Positions 1-7,179 of a stretch of 25,058 bases of DNA are shown here, in pieces; within the stretch, counting starts at the first letter, position 1, and the number at the start of each line of letters is the position of its first letter. The notes under the pieces were generated by a model. It made no database searches. It was not told where the DNA came from and saw nothing but the letters and a program-made list of their open reading frames with translations. Source of the stretch: a virus; IMG/VR virus record IMGVR_UViG_3300028837_000401, positions 1 to 25,058 of that record. The stretch is one strand, 5' to 3'. The position numbers were made by a program, and so were the translations under genes.

Positions 1-321
1 TTTACATGCATAATAAACGTTGAGCATTATCCGGGAGTAGGGCCAGTTATAACTACAATAAAGCAAGAGTCCGGTGTCCATGTTGCTACGGCAGTCGTGA
101 CATGGAACGCCAACACAGAATCGGACCTCGCAGGATATAAAGTCTACTATGGAACGGAGTCAGGACAATATACGATCTCTATTGATGTAGGCAATGTCAC
201 CCAACGAAAAGTGTCTGGACTGGAAGTTGGCGGTGTTTATTATTTCGTCGTGACAGCGTATGACTTAAACGGCAATGAAAGTGCTCCTTCGGGCCAAGTT
301 GCTTATTCGGTGGTGAAATGA
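1..321 (+). CDS. Fibronectin type III domain protein, C-terminal part (5' end outside window)
   Basis: The frame is open from base 1, so the gene probably begins outside the window; a GTG at 97 could start a 74-residue product but would cut into the first strand of the domain. The visible residues form one fibronectin type III repeat: an early VVTW strand, the DLAGYKVYYG segment, a central GL..G..YYF strand and the closing VTAYD..GNES..S signature. FN3 repeats in phages usually decorate tail fibres or other surface proteins and bind weakly to glycans or cell surfaces. The stop overlaps the start of the next gene (ATGA at 318-321), so it is cotranscribed with the HTH gene. Whether this is a virion protein cannot be told from one domain. 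Confidence 0.7.
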   Translation, partial: FTCIINVEHYPGVGPVITTIKQESGVHVATAVVTWNANTESDLAGYKVYYGTESGQYTISIDVGNVTQRKVSGLEVGGVYYFVVTAYDLNGNESAPSGQVAYSVVK

Positions 322-638
322 ACTGGACCGGCACTAAAATAAAAGCTTTAAGACTTTCGATGAATGAAAAACAAAAAGACTTTGCCCCAAGGATAGGATT
401 GAAACCAAAATACTTGAGTCAGGTTGAAAGCAATAACCTAAACGTGTCGATGGCGGTATGCATGTTACTTGACCAAGTAAGTGGGGCCGTGAAAGTAAAT
501 CCATCGCTTGATCAGTACAGGGCCGAAAAGATATTCCCAGCACTTCTGTACTCGGTAGCGGTTACACACGGCAACAGCAGACAAGAGCGGATTGTTGACG
601 AGGCAATGAGAACAGTTGAAAGGATGAGAGGAACATGA
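318..638 (+). CDS. Small XRE-type helix-turn-helix protein
   Basis: A 106-residue protein whose residues about 8-56 match the XRE/Cro-CI helix-turn-helix pattern: IKALRLSMNEKQKDFAPRIG, then LKPKYLSQVES as the turn and recognition helix. The C-terminal half is helical and basic (ERIVDEAMRTVERMRG) with no recognisable domain. It should bind DNA, but the operator and target are unknown. It is an odd passenger in a late-gene direction: its start overlaps the FN3 gene (ATGA) and its last bases overlap the next ATG (635), so it is translationally coupled to membrane and structural genes rather than standing alone as a lysogeny repressor. It could be a late-gene regulator or an antitoxin-like protein; no toxin partner is evident. 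Confidence 0.65.
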   Translation: MNWTGTKIKALRLSMNEKQKDFAPRIGLKPKYLSQVESNNLNVSMAVCMLLDQVSGAVKVNPSLDQYRAEKIFPALLYSVAVTHGNSRQERIVDEAMRTVERMRGT

Positions 639-1084
639 AAATAATTATATTAATGCTATTTCTATGCGTACCATTAGAAGCGCAAGAATTAAAAATCAAC
701 TGGTTTAAAACCGGCGCACTTGTCACATCCCTTTGTGGATCATATCTGGAGGCCACAAAGGAACAGGACAAATTAAATACTATTCAGGGCCAGGGATATC
801 ATGAAATCAAGTATGCAGCAACATTCTGCTTTGCAACTGCTGGCTTTGTGACGGGAATCAATTTTTCAAGAGATAAAAAACCAGTTGGAAAGTATATTCT
901 TAGGACGGTCGGACTCATGTTGATAAATTGGGTATTCTGGGAACAGCGGTATGCAAAACTTGCGGGGGATCTTGGAACCTACAACGGATGGCCGTTTAAA
1001 AACCATTGGCTCGATCAAAGGTATATTCCACTGTGGGACGTGGGAAGGCTATTGGTTGGGGGATTATTGTATCTTTTAAACTGA
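635..1084 (+). CDS. Exported/membrane protein of unknown function with signal peptide
   Basis: 149 residues. It starts with a short Sec signal peptide (MKIIILMLFLCVPLEA) and a predicted cleavage site directly before Gln17. The mature part is rich in aromatic and hydrophobic stretches (about residues 63-80, 88-103 and 134-148), so it may stay membrane-associated, perhaps in the outer membrane or periplasm of a Gram-negative host. I do not recognise a family. It overlaps the HTH gene at ATGA and is followed 13 bases later by another small gene. It sits on the side opposite the main lysis cassette but, if the genome is circularly permuted, could belong to a host-surface or superinfection function; that is inference only. 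Confidence 0.6.
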   Translation: MKIIILMLFLCVPLEAQELKINWFKTGALVTSLCGSYLEATKEQDKLNTIQGQGYHEIKYAATFCFATAGFVTGINFSRDKKPVGKYILRTVGLMLINWVFWEQRYAKLAGDLGTYNGWPFKNHWLDQRYIPLWDVGRLLVGGLLYLLN

Positions 1085-1097
1085 CTCAGGGGACGTA

Positions 1098-1316
1098 ATG
1101 ATGAAAAAAAGAACAAACCCCGGCATAACAGAATGGCGCAAGGCCAATGCTAAATTCGAAATGAAGCACAAAAAGATTCTGTACGTAGATTGGTGTATGC
1201 AGGAAATTCTACGTACAAACAAAGCAGAGGGGCGTTTTGTTGAAATTCAATGGAGAAACAAACGAACAGAATGTAGGGTTGCAAGCCGTAAAGAAGATTC
1301 GTATGAAGTAATATAA
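1098..1316 (+). CDS. Small basic hypothetical protein
   Basis: 72 residues, rich in Lys and Arg (MMKKRTNPGITEWRKAN...), with no signal peptide, membrane segment or metal motif. The start is supported by GGGGACG just upstream of tandem ATGs at 1098 and 1101; either could be used. No family recognised. It sits immediately before the packaging genes, separated by a 49-base gap (1317-1365), the only real gap in this part of the cluster. I see no convincing promoter or terminator in that gap. Confidence 0.5.
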   Translation: MMKKRTNPGITEWRKANAKFEMKHKKILYVDWCMQEILRTNKAEGRFVEIQWRNKRTECRVASRKEDSYEVI

Positions 1317-1365
1317 AAACGCATAGTTACGGAAAAACGGTAAAAAGTACTAACTGAGAGTCTTT

Positions 1366-1800
1366 ATGCCTCTTACTCCAAAACAAGAACGATTCTGCGA
1401 TGAATACTTAGTCGATTTAAACGCGACTCAGGCTGCTATTCGTGCCGGGTATAGTAAAAAGACCGCTCCTGTTATTGGCTATGAAAACCTAATAAAACCT
1501 TATATTCAAGAACACATTCAAAAATTAAGAAGAGATCAGTCAGAGCGTACTGAGATTACGGCGGATTATGTTTTGACAAGCTTAAAAGCTGTTGCTGATA
1601 GGTGCATGACATCTGAGGCCGTTATGATTAGGGATGGAAGTGAGTTGATTGAATCGGGTGAATATAAGTTTGATTCATCTGGCGCAAACAAGGCGCTTGA
1701 ATTACTCGGAAAGCATTTAGCATTATTCACCGACAACTTTAATCACAAGGGTGAGATAAGTTTAATTGATGCAATAAAAAAAGCCAATGAACAGGACTGA
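1366..1800 (+). CDS. terS: Terminase small subunit
   Basis: 144 residues matching the Terminase_2 small-subunit family: the N-terminus has the hallmark LTPKQERFCDEYLVDLNATQAAIRAGYS region, a helix-turn-helix that recognises the packaging site, followed by an ITADYVLTSL segment and a C-terminal region that normally mediates oligomerisation and contact with the large subunit. It acts in the cytoplasm by binding concatemeric phage DNA and loading the motor. The length is normal for the family. GAGAG precedes the ATG at weak Shine-Dalgarno spacing. It overlaps the large-subunit start by 14 bases, the usual terS-terL coupling. Confidence 0.92.
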   Translation: MPLTPKQERFCDEYLVDLNATQAAIRAGYSKKTAPVIGYENLIKPYIQEHIQKLRRDQSERTEITADYVLTSLKAVADRCMTSEAVMIRDGSELIESGEYKFDSSGANKALELLGKHLALFTDNFNHKGEISLIDAIKKANEQD

Positions 1801-3241
1801 GGCTGAACAGATTGCTAAGATATGGCGATCCTATCAAAATAATTGGAATGGGTTTGCACATGACATACTCAGGGTTAGACTTGATAGCGAACAACAGACC
1901 ATCCTTGATGCAATACAGGAGAATCCAAGAGTGAGTGTTTCAAGTGGACACGCAAGGGGAAAGGATTACATTGGTGCAGTAGCGTCTTTATGTTTTTTGT
2001 ACTTGCTCTATCCATCCAAGGTAATCAGTACAGCTCCAACGGGCCGCCAGGTTGTCTCAATTATGATGTCGGAAACAGCGAAGATTCATAAAAACGCTTC
2101 GATCCCGTTACCTGGGAAAGTTTTATCTGAAAAGATTCTTATACCCAATGAACCAGATTGGTTTCTTCAGGGCTTTAAAGCAGGCGACAAATCAACAGAA
2201 TCGTGGACAGGTTACCATAGCCCTAATGTCATGGTAGTCGCAACTGAAGCGTCTGGGTTAGCGCAAGAAACATTCGATGCAATCGAGGGGATATTAACAG
2301 GGCATTCAAGGCTGTTAATAATCTTCAATCCAAACAGGACAACAGGGGAAGCGTACAAGAGTGCAAAATCTCATCGGTATAAGTTTTTTAAATTGAGTTG
2401 CCTGACCGCCAAAAATGTTATTGAAAAGAAAATTATAATTCCTGGTCAAGTTGATTACCCATGGGTTAGAGATAAAATTGATATGTGGTGCGAGGAAATA
2501 TCGAAAGAACAATTTGGTCAAGATGTATATGATTTTAAATTTGAGGGTAAGCACTATCGGCCCGGCGATCTGTTTGCTATAAAGGTACTTGGCGAATTCC
2601 CGCGAGAAGCGGAGGGTCAATTGATACCCTTGGCATGGGTGGAAAGATCAATCGCATTATGGAAGAAGTCCGAAAGGCCACAAGCTGATTGTAAATGGGG
2701 CGTTGATGTATCCGGTATGGGAAGAGATAAAACTGTGTATTTGCCCCGTTATGGTAACTACGTCGATAAGGCCCAAAGTGATTTAAAGTCAGATCATATG
2801 GCCATAGCCGGAAATGTGGTCAACCTGTTGAGACATGGCGGTGATGCGTATATTGATTCAATAGGTGAGGGTGCAGGTGTTCAGTCCAGGTTGAAAGAAT
2901 TAGGGGTCAAAAGTAATGGGATCAAGTTCTCTAAATCTGGAAAAGGATTGAAAGATTATACAGGTCAAAGAACATTTGCCAATTTAAGGGCTTACTGTTG
3001 GTGGGCTATTAGAGACGCACTTGATCCAAAGAATGATTTTAACCTTGCGTTGCCAGATGATCCTTTTTTGGTTGAAGACTTGACAGAGCCACAATGGGAA
3101 TATAGAAGCAATGGGGATATACTTATTGAGGATAAGGAAGAGATAAAAAAGCGGCTTGGAAGATCCCCGGACTATGGGGATGCGTTGGCTTTGACCTTTG
3201 CCCCAGATCGACGGCTCAAATATGATGGTGCGAGGTATTAA
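1787..3241 (+). CDS. terL: Terminase large subunit (packaging ATPase and nuclease)
   Basis: 484 residues, a complete two-domain large terminase. The ATPase domain has SGHARGKD (K59, D60) at the Walker A position, the coupling-type TAPTGRQV segment, and VVATEASG at Walker B with T153 and catalytic E154. The RNase H-like nuclease domain starts near residue 302 and shows the expected acids: D307 in GVDVSG, D357 in YIDSIGEGAGV, and D462/D465 in SPDYGDALALTFA. It translocates DNA into the prohead through the portal and cuts the concatemer. Oddity: Walker A carries Asp where Ser/Thr is usual and Walker B carries Thr where Asp is usual; both changes are visible in the sequence. The stop abuts the portal ATG directly. 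Confidence 0.93.
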   Translation: MNRTEAEQIAKIWRSYQNNWNGFAHDILRVRLDSEQQTILDAIQENPRVSVSSGHARGKDYIGAVASLCFLYLLYPSKVISTAPTGRQVVSIMMSETAKIHKNASIPLPGKVLSEKILIPNEPDWFLQGFKAGDKSTESWTGYHSPNVMVVATEASGLAQETFDAIEGILTGHSRLLIIFNPNRTTGEAYKSAKSHRYKFFKLSCLTAKNVIEKKIIIPGQVDYPWVRDKIDMWCEEISKEQFGQDVYDFKFEGKHYRPGDLFAIKVLGEFPREAEGQLIPLAWVERSIALWKKSERPQADCKWGVDVSGMGRDKTVYLPRYGNYVDKAQSDLKSDHMAIAGNVVNLLRHGGDAYIDSIGEGAGVQSRLKELGVKSNGIKFSKSGKGLKDYTGQRTFANLRAYCWWAIRDALDPKNDFNLALPDDPFLVEDLTEPQWEYRSNGDILIEDKEEIKKRLGRSPDYGDALALTFAPDRRLKYDGARY

Positions 3242-4222
3242 ATGGGTTATATCACCGAACAAGACTTACTAAATTATAACCTTGCGGTCAATGCTCCGAT
3301 GACTAAGGGCATGGTATTGAAAAACATTATCACAGAGGATGAGGCCAGCCAGGAAAAAGAGAATATGCTCAAGGGTGTTAATTATTACAAAGTAGAGAAT
3401 GACATCCTTAATGAAGATTTCAGGGTATATTATGATCAATTCGGTATAGAGAGAACAGACAAGAACGCTGCTAACAATCGATTGCCCCACGGGTTTCATA
3501 GAAAGATGGTGATTGAGAAAGTGGCATATCTGCTGAAGAAAAAGCCCACAGTTAGTTATACCGACCCCAAAACAGACAAAGAGGTTGAGGAAAATGTAGG
3601 TGATGTTGAGGATCTACTTGGCAATGACTTTCATGATATTTTGCAGGATTGGTGTACGGGCGCATCAAATAAAGGGCGTGAATGGCTGCATGTGTTTCTG
3701 GATGGTGAGGCATTTGATTACGCTATTGTCCCAGCAGAGCAAATAATCGCTATCTATGAGACATCGCGACAGAAGAAACTTGTTTCGCTGATAAGGTATT
3801 ATACTTTGACTGTGAACACCGCAGGAAAAGAGTCCAAGAAGTATTTCGCTGAATGGTGGTATCCAGATCATGTTGATTATTACGAGGAAGCCGCTGATGG
3901 TGGAGCTTTTACGATAGTAGAATCTAATCAACCGCATTTTGAGATATTTAATACAGCGGAACCGGACAAGGTAGAAAATGGAAGCTGGGGCCGCGTTCCA
4001 TTTATTCAGCTAAAAAACAATTCAGATGCGTTGTCAGACCTTGCGCCGATAAAGGCGTTGGTTGATGGTTATGATATGGGTGAGTCATTATTTCAGAATG
4101 ACCTTGACGACTTGCAAGAGGCCGGGCTTTTCGCATCCGGTGTTTCTGAGTCCCCACATGACCTGAGAGACAATTACAGGCAATCAAAGGTAAGCGTTGA
4201 AGTGGGAAACCATGCCGTTTGA
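3242..4222 (+). CDS. Portal protein, N-terminal part (gene disrupted)
   Basis: 326 residues matching the SPP1 gp6-type portal: early clip/wing-like region, HRKMVIEKVAYLLKKKPT, the DWCTGASNKGREWLHVFLD block, PAEQIIAIYE, RVPFIQLKNN, and a stem region LAPIKALVDGYDMGESLFQNDLDDLQEAGL. It would form the dodecameric ring for DNA entry and exit. After DLRDNYRQSK (near 4189) the frame runs to a stop at 4220-4222, while the rest of the portal appears in the next frame from 4194. Compared with the family, about 50 residues (the strand, long helix and tunnel-loop region before the conserved xGVALK motif) are absent at this point. A deletion of length 3n+2 would explain both effects. It is either a true lesion or an assembly error. 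Confidence 0.85.
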   Translation: MGYITEQDLLNYNLAVNAPMTKGMVLKNIITEDEASQEKENMLKGVNYYKVENDILNEDFRVYYDQFGIERTDKNAANNRLPHGFHRKMVIEKVAYLLKKKPTVSYTDPKTDKEVEENVGDVEDLLGNDFHDILQDWCTGASNKGREWLHVFLDGEAFDYAIVPAEQIIAIYETSRQKKLVSLIRYYTLTVNTAGKESKKYFAEWWYPDHVDYYEEAADGGAFTIVESNQPHFEIFNTAEPDKVENGSWGRVPFIQLKNNSDALSDLAPIKALVDGYDMGESLFQNDLDDLQEAGLFASGVSESPHDLRDNYRQSKVSVEVGNHAV

Positions 4223-4538
4223 TTTGAAGGTGGGGCTTTTAGAAATTAAACTGATTCGAGCCTTAAATGAATTAATGTGGTTCACGTCTGAATTTTTGAA
4301 CAGGACCGAGAGTAAGAACATCGATCCCAATGGATACGGGTTCGCGTTTAACAAAACTGTCATTGTGAACACAACAGAGCAGATAAGCAACGCCATCGCC
4401 TCAAATGGTTTCGTAAGCAAGACGACAGCACTTACTATGCACCCGGAAGTTTCTAACGTAGAAGACGAGTTAAACAGGATCAAAGAAGACAATAAACAAT
4501 TAGAACTTATTCCGTTGGATGACGATGACAACGAATGA
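4197..4538 (+). CDS. Portal protein, C-terminal fragment in a shifted frame
   Basis: 113 residues if translated from TTG at 4197. The frame is closed by TAA at 4191-4193, so only GCG at 4194 precedes it. The text reads ALKWETMPFDLK then LLEIKLIRALNELMWF, which corresponds to the conserved ALK.....DLKA and the crown helices of SPP1-type portals, followed by FAFNKTVIVNTTEQISN and an acidic tail (DDDDNE), all typical of portal C-termini. AAAGG lies six bases before the TTG, so low-level independent initiation is possible, but I infer that this is the 3' part of one broken gene. It overlaps the next gene's ATG at 4519. With the upstream piece it totals about 430 residues, short of the usual 480-500. 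Confidence 0.7.
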   Translation: MKWETMPFDLKVGLLEIKLIRALNELMWFTSEFLNRTESKNIDPNGYGFAFNKTVIVNTTEQISNAIASNGFVSKTTALTMHPEVSNVEDELNRIKEDNKQLELIPLDDDDNE

Positions 4539-5511
4539 ATTAAATAATCACATTGAAAAACTGTTCGGTCTGAGTGACCGGCAGATTGATTTATTCGGCG
4601 ATGCCACGGATCTAAAGATGATCGAAGCACTCAAGAAAAGTATGGGGAATGTACAGGCGGAACTTGGGAAAAGATTCGTGAAGTTAGGTGATAAAATAAC
4701 CCTTGCAGAGATGCGAAAATTCAACCGGCTTGAAGAGTTGGAAAAGGTTATCCGAGAAGAGATTATCCAACTTGGAAGAAACCTAAAGTCTGACATTACA
4801 GCAAATATCAAGTACGACCTTCAGGCCGGATACTATCACACAGGTTACATCATGGAAACGCCGCTGAATATAAATCTCGGATTCAAGGGACTCAATCCCG
4901 ATTTGATCCGGGCCAATATACTGAATCCTTTGGACGCGATCAAGTGGCCCGATAGTCTCAGGGGCCATCTCACTGTTTTAAACGAACAGCTGAGGCGAGA
5001 AATAACAACCGGACTCATCCAGGGGAAAGGATTTGGAACCATAGCCAGGTCATTCAGAAACAAGTATGAAATGGCAGCATATAAAGCCGAACGGATCGTA
5101 AGAACGGAATCACAGAGGGCCAGGTCGATAGGTCGTAACCTTGGATTTGATCGATCTAAAGAGGCCGGCGAAACATTGGGAATGGGTGTTAAGCAAATAT
5201 GGAATGCCGCACTTGATACACGGACAAGGTCGGAACATCGTGCGCTTGATGGAAAAAAGGCGAGTGATGAAGGGACGTGGCGGTTTTCAGACGGCGTTAC
5301 CACACGAGGCCCGGCTTTGTCCGGCGTGGCAAGACATGATATCAATTGCAGATGCAGTACATTCACGCAGGTTGGCGAAGTTTCCCCTGAATTCAGACGT
5401 GACAACATGACAAAACAAGAAATACAATATGTCCCTTACGAACAGTGGGCAAAGGATAACAAGATACCGTTCGAGAGTCAGGAACTTTTAAGAATAAGAG
5501 CAGCAGCATAA
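4519..5511 (+). CDS. Minor head protein, Mu gpF / SPP1 gp7-like
   Basis: 330 residues. The C-terminal half carries the Mu F-like head morphogenesis domain: IVRTESQRARSIGRN near residue 195, WNAALDTRTRSEHRALDGK, and the closing ARHDINCRCSTF signature with the conserved H, C and C. The N-terminal half is helical. In SPP1 and Mu such proteins bind the portal, are packaged in a few copies and take part in prohead assembly and DNA ejection. It overlaps the end of the portal fragment by 20 bases in a third frame, the standard portal-gp7 arrangement. No toxin domain is fused at the C-terminus. Confidence 0.88.
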   Translation: MTMTTNELNNHIEKLFGLSDRQIDLFGDATDLKMIEALKKSMGNVQAELGKRFVKLGDKITLAEMRKFNRLEELEKVIREEIIQLGRNLKSDITANIKYDLQAGYYHTGYIMETPLNINLGFKGLNPDLIRANILNPLDAIKWPDSLRGHLTVLNEQLRREITTGLIQGKGFGTIARSFRNKYEMAAYKAERIVRTESQRARSIGRNLGFDRSKEAGETLGMGVKQIWNAALDTRTRSEHRALDGKKASDEGTWRFSDGVTTRGPALSGVARHDINCRCSTFTQVGEVSPEFRRDNMTKQEIQYVPYEQWAKDNKIPFESQELLRIRAAA

Positions 5512-5570
5512 TTAGAAGGATCGTCGATGCACGTCGCATCTAAAAAACGAAATGGAAAAAGGAGTTTGGC

Positions 5571-6230
5571 ATGCAGAAAGAAGAGCTTGAGAAGTTGGGT
5601 GAAGATTTAATCGCTCAGATCAAAGAAAAAGGAATCGATCTTGATGATTTTGTCAGCAAAAAAGACGGCGCTTATATCCCCCGTGAAACCTTCAACAAAG
5701 AGCAGGACAAGTTGAAGCAAGAAATCAAAACGCTCCAAGACCAGGTTGCTGAACGTGACTCTGGTTTGGAAGAGCTTAAAAAGAAAGTTGCCGCCGGTGA
5801 AGATGCCACTGAAAAGATCAAGGAACTGGAACTGAAAAATCAGGAGTCCCAGAAGAAGTATGACAGCGATCTTCTCTTGATCCAGAAAAAAGCACACGCC
5901 AAACTGTTGTTGACAAAAGCAGGAGCGATCAATCCAGAGTTGTTGGTTGATAAGATCGATTACGAAACGGTTACCCGTATCGATGACAATACCTTTCCAG
6001 GGCTTAATGAGCAGATTGAGGCAATGAAGACAACCTCGTATAAATCTCAGTTCGGAAAAACTGTCTTAAAGGGCGAACCGACGAATCTTGATGTTGAAAA
6101 TCCAACTCCAAAAGCAGACCTTGACAAACTCCAGGCGGCCCATACGGAAGCCTTAAAAAACGGGAAAACGTTGGAGGCTTTAAAAATCAACCGACAAATA
6201 ACAGAATTACAGCAAAAGAAACAGGAGTAA
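5571..6230 (+). CDS. Capsid scaffolding protein, GP20-type
   Basis: 219 residues, highly charged, with a long predicted coiled coil (about residues 38-110, Lys/Glu-rich heptads such as LKQEIKTLQDQVAERDSGLEELKKKV) and then the GP20-type segment KKAHAKLLLTKAGAINPELL before the capsid gene. Scaffolds of this kind line the inside of the prohead and leave before packaging; the Lys-rich C-terminal ELQQKKQE is the probable capsid-binding end. A strong ribosome site (AAAAAGGAG, six bases before the ATG) fits high expression. The 59-base gap upstream contains a small hairpin (GATGC at 5526-5530 with GCATC at 5536-5540) of uncertain meaning. The major capsid ATG follows three bases after the stop. Confidence 0.85.
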   Translation: MQKEELEKLGEDLIAQIKEKGIDLDDFVSKKDGAYIPRETFNKEQDKLKQEIKTLQDQVAERDSGLEELKKKVAAGEDATEKIKELELKNQESQKKYDSDLLLIQKKAHAKLLLTKAGAINPELLVDKIDYETVTRIDDNTFPGLNEQIEAMKTTSYKSQFGKTVLKGEPTNLDVENPTPKADLDKLQAAHTEALKNGKTLEALKINRQITELQQKKQE

Positions 6231-6233
6231 TAA

Positions 6234-7169
6234 ATGGCTATTACAGGCTCAAGTTGGGACTTGCCAAACTATATTGGCGAACTTTACAGCGCATCCCCAA
6301 CGCAAACACCCATCCTCAGTTTGGTAGGTGCAAGAAGCACTTTGCAGACTCAGAATGATGAATTCCCTCTTTCCGTGGAACACGCGCTCCCCGCAGCGGC
6401 TCAGAATGTACGGTCTGAGAATGACGCGGTGACAGCACCCACGGCGGTGGATGTAACTCAGTCACAGACAAAGAACGTTATCCAAATCATGCAACATGCT
6501 ATCCAGGTAACATATAAGACTCAGTCCAACACGAACCGCCTCACTGGAATTGCTGATGCGTCCGGCGTTGTGTCTGTTCAGGACCAGGTTGATTTTCAGC
6601 TTGCCCGGAAACTAGAAATTCTGGCAAGGGACAGTGAGTACACCTGGATCAATGGAACGCACGTTGCAAGTTCGGCGGAAACCGTGGCCCAATCAAGCCG
6701 TGGATTGTTTGAAGCAATCTCAGACGCTTCGAATGGTGTTGCCGCCGCCGGTGCCGATCTTTCAAAAGCTCTTATCAATCAGATGATGAGGGAAGCTTAC
6801 GCAGACGGTGCCTTTTTCAGCGATATTGTGCTGGTTGTGAACGCTTTTCAGAAACAGCAGATTTCCGACATCTATTCCTACGTGCCCACGGATCGATTCC
6901 TTGGCGGGTCCAATATTCAGGCCATTGAAACGGATTTCGGACGTGCGCTGGTTGTTTTGAATCCTTTCATGGATACGGACGATTTTCTGATGATGGAACT
7001 CTCGGTATGCAGCAATGTTTTCCAACCCGTTCCCGGTAAGGGTGCTGTATTTGCCGAAGATTTGGGAATCGCGGGCGCGGCTGTACGGAAACACGTTTAT
7101 CAGCAATTCGGTCCCGATTACGGCCCAGCGTGGGCACATAATGCAATCACCGGACTTTCAACCAGTTAA
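6234..7169 (+). CDS. Major capsid protein, SU10-like HK97 fold
   Basis: 311 residues. The start SWDLPNYIGELYSASPTQTPILSLVG and the region of LARKLEILARDSEYTWINGT are characteristic of the SU10-type major capsid family, which adopts the HK97 fold and builds the icosahedral shell. No N-terminal scaffold domain is fused, consistent with a separate scaffold gene upstream. CAGGAG sits seven bases before the ATG. The C-terminal AIRKHVYQQFG-like segment (AAVRKHVYQQFGPDYGPAW) matches the P-domain end. The family assignment is from recognition of motifs and gene order, not from a search. Confidence 0.87.
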   Translation: MAITGSSWDLPNYIGELYSASPTQTPILSLVGARSTLQTQNDEFPLSVEHALPAAAQNVRSENDAVTAPTAVDVTQSQTKNVIQIMQHAIQVTYKTQSNTNRLTGIADASGVVSVQDQVDFQLARKLEILARDSEYTWINGTHVASSAETVAQSSRGLFEAISDASNGVAAAGADLSKALINQMMREAYADGAFFSDIVLVVNAFQKQQISDIYSYVPTDRFLGGSNIQAIETDFGRALVVLNPFMDTDDFLMMELSVCSNVFQPVPGKGAVFAEDLGIAGAAVRKHVYQQFGPDYGPAWAHNAITGLSTS

Positions 7170-7179
7170 GGAGGACAAA

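Noticed and set aside
4185-4200. AAAGGTAAGC at the portal break, looking like a spliceosomal 5' splice site or intron scar
   Set aside because: There is no matching 3' side or intron body, and phages lack spliceosomal introns; the missing sequence is absent, not interrupted.
4190-4222. Programmed +1 frameshift to join the two portal parts
   Set aside because: The frames could be joined before the stop at 4220-4222, but the product would still lack about 50 conserved residues, so frameshifting does not explain it.
4184-5408. Long reverse-strand open frames (4184-4630 and 4845-5408)
   Set aside because: They lie opposite the portal and head protein genes, have Ser/Leu-rich text typical of antisense frames and no ribosome site or family motif.
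7015-7179. Upstream in-frame start for the beta-helix protein
   Set aside because: It would lie inside the capsid gene; the ATG at 7180 has AAGGAGG and opens the signal peptide.
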